Positions 1 to 6,926 of a DNA stretch of 8,260 nucleotides are shown here, in pieces. The notes under the pieces were generated by a model. The model was not told the DNA's origin, did no database searches, and was given only the letters and a program-made list of their open reading frames with translations. Origin of the DNA: CAZAYP01 sp964489425 [NCBI: uncultured Verrucomicrobiota bacterium] (GTDB taxonomy: Bacteria > Verrucomicrobiota > Kiritimatiellia > RZYC01); NCBI GenBank assembly GCA_964489425.1, contig CAZAYP010000138.1:1-8260 (forward strand). Reading direction: 5' to 3'. Both the position numbers and the translations under genes were made by a program. Every line of letters begins with the position of its first letter. Within the stretch, counting starts at the first letter, position 1.

Positions 1-6
1 GTTTAC

Positions 7-3000
7 ATGACACTGAAGATGCTTTGGCTGCCAGGCGATTCGGCCCGGGTTTCCAGGGTTTGGAAAACTGCGCCTGCACGTTTCCAATCCTTGGAAAAAT
101 CCAGGCAGAAAGTTCCAATGATTGGAAGTTTTCCCGCCCAAAGTTCCAATGATTGGAAAATTCTATTTTTACTGGTTGCCGGCCTCTTCGCGGGGTCGGG
201 CGCTGTTGCGCAGGCGGCGACCACGGGACCGAAGGATGTGCCGCCGGAGGTGTGGGCGAAGATCGGGCCGCAGGTCGAGCGGCAGGCGTATGCGTTCGAT
301 GCCGAGGGCCGGGCCGCCAATCAAGAACAGAATTTCCAGGTGGCTGCCGAATCCGCCGGGTTGGCGGTGAACGATGCCCTGCGCTTGCGGGCCACGGCGC
401 TCAACGGCGAGCCGCTGCCCGAAGCCGCGCCGGTCATCCGGGACAATCGGGTGGAATATCCGCGCGGCGCGGTGACCGAGTGGTTCGAGAACCGCAAGGA
501 CGGCGTGGAACAGGGGTTCACGGTGAAGGATGAAGGCGGAAGGCTAAAGGATGAAGTGCGGCTGACGCTCGCCTTTGGCGATAACATGTCGGTCGAGGTG
601 GCGGAGGATGGACAGGAGGCGATTATCACCCAGGGGGCTGCTCGCTATCGCTATGCGGGCTTGAAGGCCTGGGATGCGACCGGACGCGAACTGTCCTGCC
701 GGATGGCTCCCAAATCTGAAATCTCAAATCTAAAATCTCAGATGGTTCTTCTCTGCGATGCGCGCGGCGCGCAGTTTCCCATCACGATTGATCCGGTTCT
801 GACCAGCATGGAGGCGAAGCTGACCGCGTCCGACAAGGCGGCGGACGACTTCTTTGGCTATTCGGTGAGCGTGGCGGGGGATGTGGCGCTGGTCGGGGCC
901 TATCAGGCGGATCCCGACGGCACGAATCATGCTGGCGCGGCGTATGTGTATGAACGGAATGCCGGGGGCACCAACGCGTGGGGCCAGGTGGCCAAGCTGA
1001 CCGCGTCCGACAAGGCGGAGTGGGACTGGTTTGGCATTTCGGTGAGCGTGGCGGGGGATGTGGCGCTGGTCGGAGCTGCTTATGCGTCTCCCGGCGGCGT
1101 GTCCAGTGCCGGCGCGGCGTATGTGTATGAGCGGAATGCCGGGGGCACGAATGCGTGGGGCCAGGTGGCCAAGCTGACCGCGTCGGACAAGGCGGAGGAC
1201 GACAACTTTGGCGTTTCGGTGAGCGTGGCGGGGGATGTGGCGCTGGTTGGGGCCTATCAGGCGGATCCCGGCGGCACGTTGAACGCTGGCGCGGCGTATG
1301 TATTCGAGCGGAATGCCGGAGGCACGAACGCGTGGGGCGAGGTGGCCAAGCTGACCGCGTCGGACAAGGCGGTGCAAGACTACTTCGGCATTTCGGTGAG
1401 CGTGGCGGGGGATGTGGCGTTGGTCGGGGCCTATTGGGAGGATCCCGGCGGCACGAATAATGCCGGCGCGGCGTACGTGTACGAGCGAAATGCCGGGGGC
1501 ACGAACGCGTGGGGAGAGGTGGCCAAGCTGACGGCGTCGGACAAGGCGGCGGGGGACAACTTTGGCTGGTCGGTGAGCGTGGCGGGGGATGTGGCGCTGG
1601 TCGGGGCCTATCAGGCGTCTCCCGGCGGCACGGCGTATGCCGGCGCGGCGTATGTGTACGAGCGGAATGCCGGGGGCACGAATGCGTGGGGCCAGGTGGC
1701 CAAGTTGACCGCATCCGACAAAGCGGCAAACGACTCCTTTGGCTATTCGGTGAGCGTGGAGGGGGCTGTGGCGCTGGTTGGGGCCTATCAGGCGGATCCA
1801 GGCGGCACGAATAATGCCGGCGCGGCGTATGTGTACGAGCGCAATGCCGGGGGCACGAACGCGTGGGGGCAGGTGGCCAAGCTGACCGCGTCGGACGGCG
1901 CGGCGGAGGACAGCTTTGGCTATTCGGTGAGCGTGTGGGGGGGGGTGTTGCTGGTCGGGGCCTATCAGGCATCTCCCGGCGGCACGAATCAAGCCGGCGC
2001 GGCGTACATCGTCCCGTTCAACCGCGCGGTCTGGAGCGAGAAATCCAAGCTGACCGCGGCCGACAAGGCGGAGGACGACAGCTTTGGCTATTCGGTGAGC
2101 GTGGCTGGGGATGTGGCGCTAGTCGGGGCCATTTATGCGGATCCCGACAGCTTGAGCGCTGCCGGCGCGGCGTATGTGTACGAGCGCAATGCCGGGGGTA
2201 CCAACGCGTGGGGCCAGGTGGCCAAGCTGACCGCGGCGGACAAGGCGTCGGACGACGAATTTGGCTCTTCGGTGAGCGTGGCGGGTGATGTGGCGCTGGT
2301 CGGAGCCAGATATGCGACCCCCGACGGCGTGTCCAGTGCCGGCGCGGCGTATGTGTATGAGCGGAATGCCGGGGGCACGAATGCGTGGGGCCAGGTGGCC
2401 AAGCTAACGGCGTCGGACAAGGCGGCGGAGGATTACTTTGGCAATTCGGTGAGCGTGGCGGGGGATGTGGCGCTGGTCGGGGCCCATTTTGCGGATCCCG
2501 GCGGCGTGTCCGCTGCCGGCGCGGCGTATGTGTATGAGCGGAATGCCGGGGGGACGAACGCGTGGGGCCAGGTGGCCAAGCTGACCGCGTCGGACAAGGC
2601 GGTGCAAGACTACTTCGGCATTTCGGTGAGCGTGGCGGGGGATGTGGCGCTGGTTGGTGCCTATATGTCGGATCCCGGCGGCGTGTCCAGTGCCGGCGCG
2701 GCGTATGTGTTTGAGCGGAATGCCGGGGGGACGAACGACTGGGGCCAGGTGGCCAAGCTGACCGCGGCGGACAAAGCGGCGGGCGACACCTTTGGTAATT
2801 CGGTGAGCGTAGCGGGGGATGTGGCGCTGGTCGGGGCCTTTTCTGCGGATCCCGGCGGCACGGACTTCGCCGGCGCGGCGTATGTGTTTGAGCGGAATGT
2901 GGGGGGCACGAACGCGTGGGGCCAGGTGACCAAGCTGACGGCGTCTGACAAGGCGGAGTACGACAACTTTGGCCAATCGGTGAGCGTGGCGGGGGATGTG

Positions 3001-3792
3001 GCGCTGGTCGGGGCCAATGGTGCGGATCCCGGCGGCACATCGGACGCCGGCGCGGCGTATGTGTATGAGCGGAATGCCGGGGGAACAAACGCGTGGGGCC
3101 AGGTGGCCAAGCTGACCGCCTCGGACAAGGCGGAGTACGACAACTTTGGCCAATCGGTGAGCGTGGCGGGAGGGGTGGCGCTGGTCGGCGCCTATCTGGC
3201 GAAGCCCGGCGGCGTGTACCTTGCCGGCGCGGCGTATATCTTCGAGGGGCTGATCAATAGCAACGGCACACCGACGCTCGTCGTGCTGAACGATTTCTTC
3301 CTCCGCGAGGAAAGCGGGCAGGTGTTGGCCTGCTGGCAGACCGCGTCCGAGACCGACACGTTGGGCTTTGACGTGTTCCGCGAAGAGGCCGGCGCCTGGG
3401 TCAAGGTGAACAGCGCCATGATCCCGGCCCAGGGCTGGCCCCAGGGCGGCGTGGGCGCCAGTTACTGCGTGGCGGATGCCGGCGCCAAGGTGGATGGCAC
3501 CTACCGCTACAAACTGGTGGAATACGAAACCACCGGCGGCACGCAGGAATACGGGCCGTTTGACGTGGCGGCGAGCAATCCGCGCTTGGAAAACCTGTCT
3601 ATCACCCCCGATGGCGTGGTGCTGCGCTGGCTGAGCCGGGAGCAGGACACGTATGAGGTGCAGAAATCCCCTGAGATGAAGAACGGCTTTGCGCCGCTGG
3701 CGACGGGCCTTCCGGCGACGCCGCCGGTGAATGTTTATACCGATCAGGTGGAAAGCGCGAGCGCAGCGTATTACCGGGTGCGGGTGGAATAA
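7..3792 (+). CDS. Gene A: large secreted FG-GAP protein with two predicted seven-bladed propellers and a C-terminal module
   Basis: The product has 1261 residues. Residues 1-51 are an odd basic extension encoded across four palindromes. A signal peptide follows (K51, hydrophobic core about 52-66, AxA-type site near 68-70). Residues 71-262 resemble the N-terminal domain often found ahead of FG-GAP repeats, ending FPITIDP. Fourteen repeats begin at residue 271 with the pattern KLTASDKA...FGxSVSVAGDVALVGA...AGAAYVYERNAGG. This matches the FG-GAP_2 type, which forms integrin-like beta-propellers. The canonical DxDxDG calcium loop is not evident. Residues 1091-1261 form two beta-rich, Fn3-like segments with two cysteines (C1109, C1154). 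The product should be exported; its ligand is unknown. The start is chosen by analogy with the near-identical gene C, whose ATG has a strong ribosome-binding site. M38 (position 118) is an alternative giving a more usual signal peptide. The gene converges on the ATPase, 73 bases away. Confidence 0.9.
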   Translation: MTLKMLWLPGDSARVSRVWKTAPARFQSLEKSRQKVPMIGSFPAQSSNDWKILFLLVAGLFAGSGAVAQAATTGPKDVPPEVWAKIGPQVERQAYAFDAEGRAANQEQNFQVAAESAGLAVNDALRLRATALNGEPLPEAAPVIRDNRVEYPRGAVTEWFENRKDGVEQGFTVKDEGGRLKDEVRLTLAFGDNMSVEVAEDGQEAIITQGAARYRYAGLKAWDATGRELSCRMAPKSEISNLKSQMVLLCDARGAQFPITIDPVLTSMEAKLTASDKAADDFFGYSVSVAGDVALVGAYQADPDGTNHAGAAYVYERNAGGTNAWGQVAKLTASDKAEWDWFGISVSVAGDVALVGAAYASPGGVSSAGAAYVYERNAGGTNAWGQVAKLTASDKAEDDNFGVSVSVAGDVALVGAYQADPGGTLNAGAAYVFERNAGGTNAWGEVAKLTASDKAVQDYFGISVSVAGDVALVGAYWEDPGGTNNAGAAYVYERNAGGTNAWGEVAKLTASDKAAGDNFGWSVSVAGDVALVGAYQASPGGTAYAGAAYVYERNAGGTNAWGQVAKLTASDKAANDSFGYSVSVEGAVALVGAYQADPGGTNNAGAAYVYERNAGGTNAWGQVAKLTASDGAAEDSFGYSVSVWGGVLLVGAYQASPGGTNQAGAAYIVPFNRAVWSEKSKLTAADKAEDDSFGYSVSVAGDVALVGAIYADPDSLSAAGAAYVYERNAGGTNAWGQVAKLTAADKASDDEFGSSVSVAGDVALVGARYATPDGVSSAGAAYVYERNAGGTNAWGQVAKLTASDKAAEDYFGNSVSVAGDVALVGAHFADPGGVSAAGAAYVYERNAGGTNAWGQVAKLTASDKAVQDYFGISVSVAGDVALVGAYMSDPGGVSSAGAAYVFERNAGGTNDWGQVAKLTAADKAAGDTFGNSVSVAGDVALVGAFSADPGGTDFAGAAYVFERNVGGTNAWGQVTKLTASDKAEYDNFGQSVSVAGDVALVGANGADPGGTSDAGAAYVYERNAGGTNAWGQVAKLTASDKAEYDNFGQSVSVAGGVALVGAYLAKPGGVYLAGAAYIFEGLINSNGTPTLVVLNDFFLREESGQVLACWQTASETDTLGFDVFREEAGAWVKVNSAMIPAQGWPQGGVGASYCVADAGAKVDGTYRYKLVEYETTGGTQEYGPFDVAASNPRLENLSITPDGVVLRWLSREQDTYEVQKSPEMKNGFAPLATGLPATPPVNVYTDQVESASAAYYRVRVE
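51..158. repeat. Array of four 15-bp palindromes at exact 31-bp period (gene A)
   Basis: Four interrupted palindromes lie at 51-65 (TTCCAGGGTTTGGAA), 82-96 (TTCCAATCCTTGGAA), 113-127 and 144-158 (both TTCCAATGATTGGAA). Their centres are 58, 89, 120 and 151, exactly 31 bp apart. The 16-bp spacers differ from each other. The last two units have 7-bp arms around one central base. The array lies between the start codon and the signal-peptide codons. Because 31 is not a multiple of three, the same palindrome is read in different frames as SRVWK, FQSLE, VPMIG and SNDWK. The same array occurs in gene C at 7174-7281. Possible roles are a row of operator sites on one face of the helix, mRNA hairpins, or an inserted palindromic element. 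Confidence 0.9.
712..739 (+). repeat. Four tandem 7-bp units AAATCTN inside gene A
   Basis: Four consecutive 7-mers (AAATCTG, AAATCTC, AAATCTA, AAATCTC) sit inside the coding sequence and are translated as KSEISNLKSQ, residues 236-245. The surrounding codons are GC-rich, so this AT-rich block stands out. It is kept in gene C at 7835-7862 with one base change. Since the unit is 7 bp, gain or loss of one unit would shift the frame. It looks like a simple repeat taken into the coding region rather than a family motif. Confidence 0.8.
817..3246 (+). repeat. Fourteen tandem 177-bp FG-GAP-coding repeats (gene A)
   Basis: Repeat units begin at 817, 994, 1171, 1348, 1525, 1702, 1879, 2047, 2224, 2401, 2578, 2755, 2932 and 3109. 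All are 177 bp (59 codons) apart except the seventh, which is 168 bp (56 codons). Units 7 and 14 share a different ending (AAYIVPFN and AAYIFEGL instead of AAYVYERN) and carry GG where other units carry GD or, in unit 6, GA after the SVSV strand. Units are close to identical in long stretches of DNA, so recombination and gene conversion between them should be frequent. Read as blades, the array makes two sets of seven. Confidence 0.92.
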
Positions 3793-3796
3793 AGAA

Positions 3797-3812
3797 CCGC
3801 CTTGGTGGGCGG
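3797..3812. terminator. Weak hairpin between convergent genes
   Basis: A 5-bp stem (CCGCC, six-base loop TTGGTG, GGCGG) lies just after the gene A stop and before the end of the convergent ATPase gene. There is no T-tract on either side, so it is not a standard intrinsic terminator. It is the only clear stem I see in this 73-base gap. Confidence 0.2.
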
Positions 3813-3865
3813 GCTACGAACAGAAGCGCGGCGCGGCGGTTTGTGATCGGATTCGGGGCGCCAGG

Positions 3866-5011
3866 CTACATCGGCCGGGAAAAGTGCGATGTGCTGACGA
3901 CATGAACGAGCAAGCCGTTTTTAGGGATCACATAGGGGGCGCGGACATACGGACAGACAAGATAATTATCGCCTTGGGGATACCATTGACGAAAGACTTT
4001 GAGTGAAGCGCCATCCAGTGCATCGGGATTGATCTTGGCTTCCAGGGCGTCCACCCGTCCGTTGGGATGTTCCACGACAAAATCAATCTCGCGTTGGCTT
4101 TTGTCGCGCCAATAGTGAAGGGAGCGGAGAGGGTAGACGGCGCGCAGTTCGTCTAATACCAGATTTTCCCAGAGTAATCCGCAGTCGTTTTCGCGAAGCG
4201 TTTCCCATCCACGAATATGGGCCACCAGCCCGGTGTCGAATGCGAAGATGCGTGAACGGCGCACGATCTCACGGTGTCCTCCTCCACAAAAGGGAGGCAG
4301 CCGGATAATGGCGTGCGCGATTTCCATGGCATCCAGATGCGCGGTCACGGTGGGACGGCTGATGCCGGCGTCTTTGGCCAGGTCCGTGATGTCCAGTAGG
4401 CCGCCGTTGCGCAAGGCGATCAGTTTGAGCAGCGCCATGAAGCCGGTGCGGTTGCGGATGCCGAACAGTTCCTGGATGTCACGAGCATAGAAGCTGTCCA
4501 TCCAATCTTCAAAAAACGCCGGGGCGGGTTGCTCGCTGAGCAAAACTCCTGGCAGACCTCCATGCAGAAGACGATGTTCCAGGTTGCAGCATCCGAATGA
4601 GACGAGACATTCGCGCCACAATACCGGTGGCAGATGGAGGGAGCGTTTGCGGTCGGTCAGGCTGTCTCTGAACTTTTCGGTGGCCTGCAAGGAGGAAGAA
4701 CCGGTTGCCAAAATGCGGAGGTCGGGGTGCTCATCGGCAGCGATTTTCAAAACCAGGGCCGGATCGCTTATGCGATGGACTTCATCAAGTAAAAGGGGCT
4801 TTCCCGTACGATGTTGAAGAAAAAAGGCTTCGGGATCGGACAATTGCCTTTGAACGGAGGGAAGGTCACAATTGAAATAGACACCGTTATCAATTTGGCG
4901 GCAAAGAACGGTTTTGCCAACCCGTCTGACTCCGGATAGCCAAATAATGGATTTCTGATTCCAAAGACGATGAATTTCTTCCATCCAAAAGGGTCTGTGT
5001 TGCGTTTTCAT
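3866..5011 (-). CDS. AAA-type ATPase with DUF4143-like C-terminal region
   Basis: The 381-residue product has a Walker A motif GVRRVGKT at 27-34, a Walker B segment LLLDEVHR at 73-80 and a sensor-like TGSSS at 103-107. The central part (about 205-241) reads as a winged helix (DITDLAKDAGISRPTVTAHL). The C-terminal part contains FDTGLVAHI, LLWENLVLDEL and HYWRDKSQREIDFVV, then LEAKI. These are typical of the widespread AAA_14/DUF4143 family, whose C-terminus resembles a PD-(D/E)xK nuclease fold (here D310, E324 and K326 would fit). Length is close to the family's usual size and no frameshift is visible. Its cellular role is not established. The ATG at 5011 is chosen because MKTQHRPFWM opens the family-like sequence; the frame is open upstream to 5098 but that part has no family character. 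No strong ribosome-binding site is visible. The gene is less GC-rich than genes A and C, stands alone on the minus strand, and is bordered by copies of the gene A 3' tail, suggesting acquisition. Confidence 0.88.
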   Translation of the reverse strand: MKTQHRPFWMEEIHRLWNQKSIIWLSGVRRVGKTVLCRQIDNGVYFNCDLPSVQRQLSDPEAFFLQHRTGKPLLLDEVHRISDPALVLKIAADEHPDLRILATGSSSLQATEKFRDSLTDRKRSLHLPPVLWRECLVSFGCCNLEHRLLHGGLPGVLLSEQPAPAFFEDWMDSFYARDIQELFGIRNRTGFMALLKLIALRNGGLLDITDLAKDAGISRPTVTAHLDAMEIAHAIIRLPPFCGGGHREIVRRSRIFAFDTGLVAHIRGWETLRENDCGLLWENLVLDELRAVYPLRSLHYWRDKSQREIDFVVEHPNGRVDALEAKINPDALDGASLKVFRQWYPQGDNYLVCPYVRAPYVIPKNGLLVHVVSTSHFSRPM

Positions 5012-5142
5012 GAAGACATGATTTACATATAGCCGTCCAAATGTAAAGTATAGGTGCGTACATTTCTGGATCGGCTTCGACCCGTCGTTTGGAACCAAGT
5101 TTCATGAGCATGATTTTGGCCAAGTGCCCAATCTGGTCATAA

Positions 5143-5370
5143 AATCTCTCCATTACCCCTGACGGCGTGGTGCTGCGCTGGCTGAGCCGGGAACAGGACA
5201 CGTATGAGGTGCAGAAATCCCCTGAGATGAAGAACGGCTTTGCGCCGCTGGCGACGGGCCTTCCGGCGACTCCGCCCGTCAATGTTTTCACCGACCAAAC
5301 AGAAGCCGCTAACGGCGCGTTTTATCGAATCCGGGTGCGACGGGAGTCGAGGGGAACGAATAAACTATAA
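5143..5370 (+). pseudogene. Remnant: 3' tail of a gene-A-like gene
   Basis: This stretch encodes NLSITPDGVVLRWLSREQ and onward to a TAA at 5368-5370, matching the last ~66 residues of gene A from N1196. A TAA at 5140-5142 closes the frame just upstream, where gene A has a GAA codon. Bases 5164-5270 match 3613-3719 with only one mismatch (5193 against 3642). The sequences then diverge, and the remnant ends with a longer tail (RVRRESRGTNKL). A GTG at 5167 could open 67 codons, but there is no signal peptide or propeller, and no convincing start. I read it as the surviving end of a third paralogue whose 5' part was lost or displaced by the ATPase segment. Confidence 0.8.
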
Positions 5371-5453
5371 AGGCCAAATGGATAGGTCTTTTAGCATGGA
5401 TATGGCGTCGATCCCAAAAAATTCCGATTTGTGCTGTCTTTGGGCTTGCTTTC

Positions 5454-5464
5454 GGGGGGGGGGG
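5454..5464 (+). repeat. Homopolymer of 11 Gs upstream of gene B
   Basis: Eleven consecutive Gs lie 73 bases before the gene B start and immediately upstream of the best candidate promoter. Runs of this length are prone to slipped-strand change and, in several bacterial pathogens, switch surface-protein genes on and off. Here the tract is not in the coding region, so any effect would be on promoter spacing or activator binding. It is also a site where sequencing length errors are common. Confidence 0.75.
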
Positions 5465-5468
5465 TAAC

Positions 5469-5495
5469 TTTCAAAGATATTAAGGATTGTATAGA
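5469..5495 (+). promoter_or_regulatory. Candidate promoter of gene B
   Basis: TATAGA at 5490-5495 is a reasonable -10 element. Upstream, TTTCAA at 5469-5474 is a weak -35 with a 15-bp gap, a little short. Transcription would begin near 5502, giving a leader of about 35 bases before the ribosome-binding site and start. The segment is AT-rich between the G-run and the gene. The call is by eye only. Confidence 0.35.
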
Positions 5496-5524
5496 CCGAG
5501 AGATATAAAGTCCTTGTGGTCAAC

Positions 5525-5531
5525 GAAGGAG
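5525..5531 (+). promoter_or_regulatory. Ribosome-binding site of gene B (GAAGGAG)
   Basis: GAAGGAG is followed by two adjacent in-frame ATGs at 5535 and 5538. The second has the more usual six-base spacing, the first only three. The site rules out the upstream in-frame ATG at 5487, which would put a charged stretch ahead of the signal peptide. Confidence 0.75.
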
Positions 5532-5537
5532 AAAATG

Positions 5538-6701
5538 ATGAAGCAAATCATGTTGTGCATATGGTTGAGTTTGGTCCCTGTGCTGGGTTTTGGGCAGACT
5601 ACACTCCAAACGGTAGATTTTGAAACGACATCCGTGTATGTCGTTACAGGTGGACAAACAACATCACCAGATGACTGGTGGGAAAGAGCATCGTCTGCAC
5701 AGGTCAATCCGTTAGTTCCTTTTTCGGGGTATCAAGGAAGCTATTTTTTTTATGCGGAGGATACAGACAACGGGCGTGCGAATGATGATCCGGCTTATTG
5801 CACCCTGAGCGCAACAAATGTTTCTTCGTATACCAATCTCCAGGTTAAAATAATGGTCGCAGGGAAGAACGATGTCGGTTCTGCTTATGAGAGGGAGGAA
5901 TATCTCAGGATACAATACGCATTCGATGGAGGAACATTTACAACTCGATCTCAGTTTATTGCGGCCAACGTCGATGATGTATACATGTCTGAGGATGCCA
6001 ATGCGGACGGAATCGCCGATGGACCTGCCTTGAGTCCCGCATGTGCGGAGTTTACTTACAGCATTCCTTCTGCCGGTTCGAATCTTCAAATAAGAATCAT
6101 GGGTAATACGGATCAAGCAGGAGAAGAGTTTGGATTTGACAACATCCGTGTCTTGGGAACACTTGCCCCAACGGGAGCACCCGCCCAGGTGGTGTTGTAC
6201 GACTTCTACCTGCAGCAGGTCAACGGCGGCGTATCCGTCTGCTGGCAGACGGCGTCGGAAGAGGACGCCGTGGGCTTCGATGTGTTCCGCGAAGAGAATG
6301 GCGCGTGGGTCAAGGTGAACACCGCCATGATCCCGGCCGAGGGGTGGCCCAATGGCGGCGTGGGCGCCAGTTACTGCGTGGCGGACGCCGGCGCCAAGGT
6401 GGATGGCACGTACCGCTACAAGCTGGTTGAGTACGAAACCACCGGGAAAGTCTGCGAATATGGCCCGTTCGAGCGGTCCGCCTGGCTGCCGCGCCTGAGC
6501 AGTTTCACGGCCACGCCCGCCGGCGTGGTCATCCAATGGCAGAGCCGGGCAGGGGAACTGTACGACGTGCTGAAGGCTGTCGACGCGCGTGGCGCGTACG
6601 CGCCCGCCGCCACCGGCTTGCCCGCCACCCCGCCGGTGAACGCGTGGACCGACCCGGCCGCATCCGCCGGCGCCGCCTTCTACCGCATCGAAGCCCGGTA
6701 G
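5538..6701 (+). CDS. Gene B: secreted protein with jelly-roll-like N-terminal domain and the shared C-terminal module
   Basis: The 387-residue product starts with a signal peptide (MKQIMLCIWLSLVPVLGFGQ). Residues about 24-207 contain FSGYQGSYFFYAEDTD, YTNLQVKIMVAG, EYLRIQYAFDGG and a final FGFDNIRVLG. This pattern is common in beta-sandwich domains of exported proteins of unknown ligand. EDANADGIADG at 152-162 fits a calcium loop of the DxNxDGxxD kind. After a short TGAPAQ linker, residues 217-387 align with no gaps to residues 1091-1261 of gene A, ending at the same place, and include the same two cysteines (C235, C280). Bases up to about 6175 are AT-richer, then GC-rich, so the gene looks like a fusion of two sources. 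The start follows the GAAGGAG site. Function is unknown; the shared tail may be a structural, anchoring or sorting module. Confidence 0.87.
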   Translation: MKQIMLCIWLSLVPVLGFGQTTLQTVDFETTSVYVVTGGQTTSPDDWWERASSAQVNPLVPFSGYQGSYFFYAEDTDNGRANDDPAYCTLSATNVSSYTNLQVKIMVAGKNDVGSAYEREEYLRIQYAFDGGTFTTRSQFIAANVDDVYMSEDANADGIADGPALSPACAEFTYSIPSAGSNLQIRIMGNTDQAGEEFGFDNIRVLGTLAPTGAPAQVVLYDFYLQQVNGGVSVCWQTASEEDAVGFDVFREENGAWVKVNTAMIPAEGWPNGGVGASYCVADAGAKVDGTYRYKLVEYETTGKVCEYGPFERSAWLPRLSSFTATPAGVVIQWQSRAGELYDVLKAVDARGAYAPAATGLPATPPVNAWTDPAASAGAAFYRIEAR

Positions 6702-6926
6702 GCCGCCGCTCTCCGCGCGGCAGGCCCTGGTATGCTGCTGCGCTCAGAGCAGGGCGCTCGGAAAGCGCTCGCCTGCTGGGCGCGGCTGCCAAGTCATTTC
6801 ATCCCCCGGCCAACGCGCGTTCTGGCAGGCGGAAAAACTCTTTATTGATCAATAGCAGATGTGATGAATCTGGAACTCAGGAACTCAAAGAAAAAATTCC
6901 AGTGTTCAGCCTGGAAAAAGCATCTG

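Noticed and set aside
51-158. CRISPR-like regular spacing of short repeats
   Set aside because: Units are 15 bp with 16-bp spacers, both too short for CRISPR. Spacers are conserved between genes A and C, and the array lies in an open reading frame. No cas genes are present.
730-1992. Long minus-strand open frames (Arg/His/Pro-rich) opposite the FG-GAP repeats, also 2018-3153
   Set aside because: They are periodic shadows of the 177-bp repeats in GC-rich DNA, with low-complexity protein and no start context or family likeness.
3793-5142. ATPase segment as an insertion sequence
   Set aside because: No transposase and no terminal inverted repeats or target duplications are visible. The flanking repeats are gene A tails, not element ends.
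4890-5153. Minus-strand open frame beginning MERFYDQIGHLAKIM
   Set aside because: The first third looks protein-like, but it overlaps the ATPase start out of frame, its start lies in the gene A remnant, and I recognise no family. It could be a trace of a lost neighbour, but this is not supportable.
5487-5537. Upstream ATG for gene B at 5487
   Set aside because: It would add a charged stretch before the signal peptide and has no ribosome-binding site. GAAGGAG at 5525-5531 supports 5538 (or 5535).
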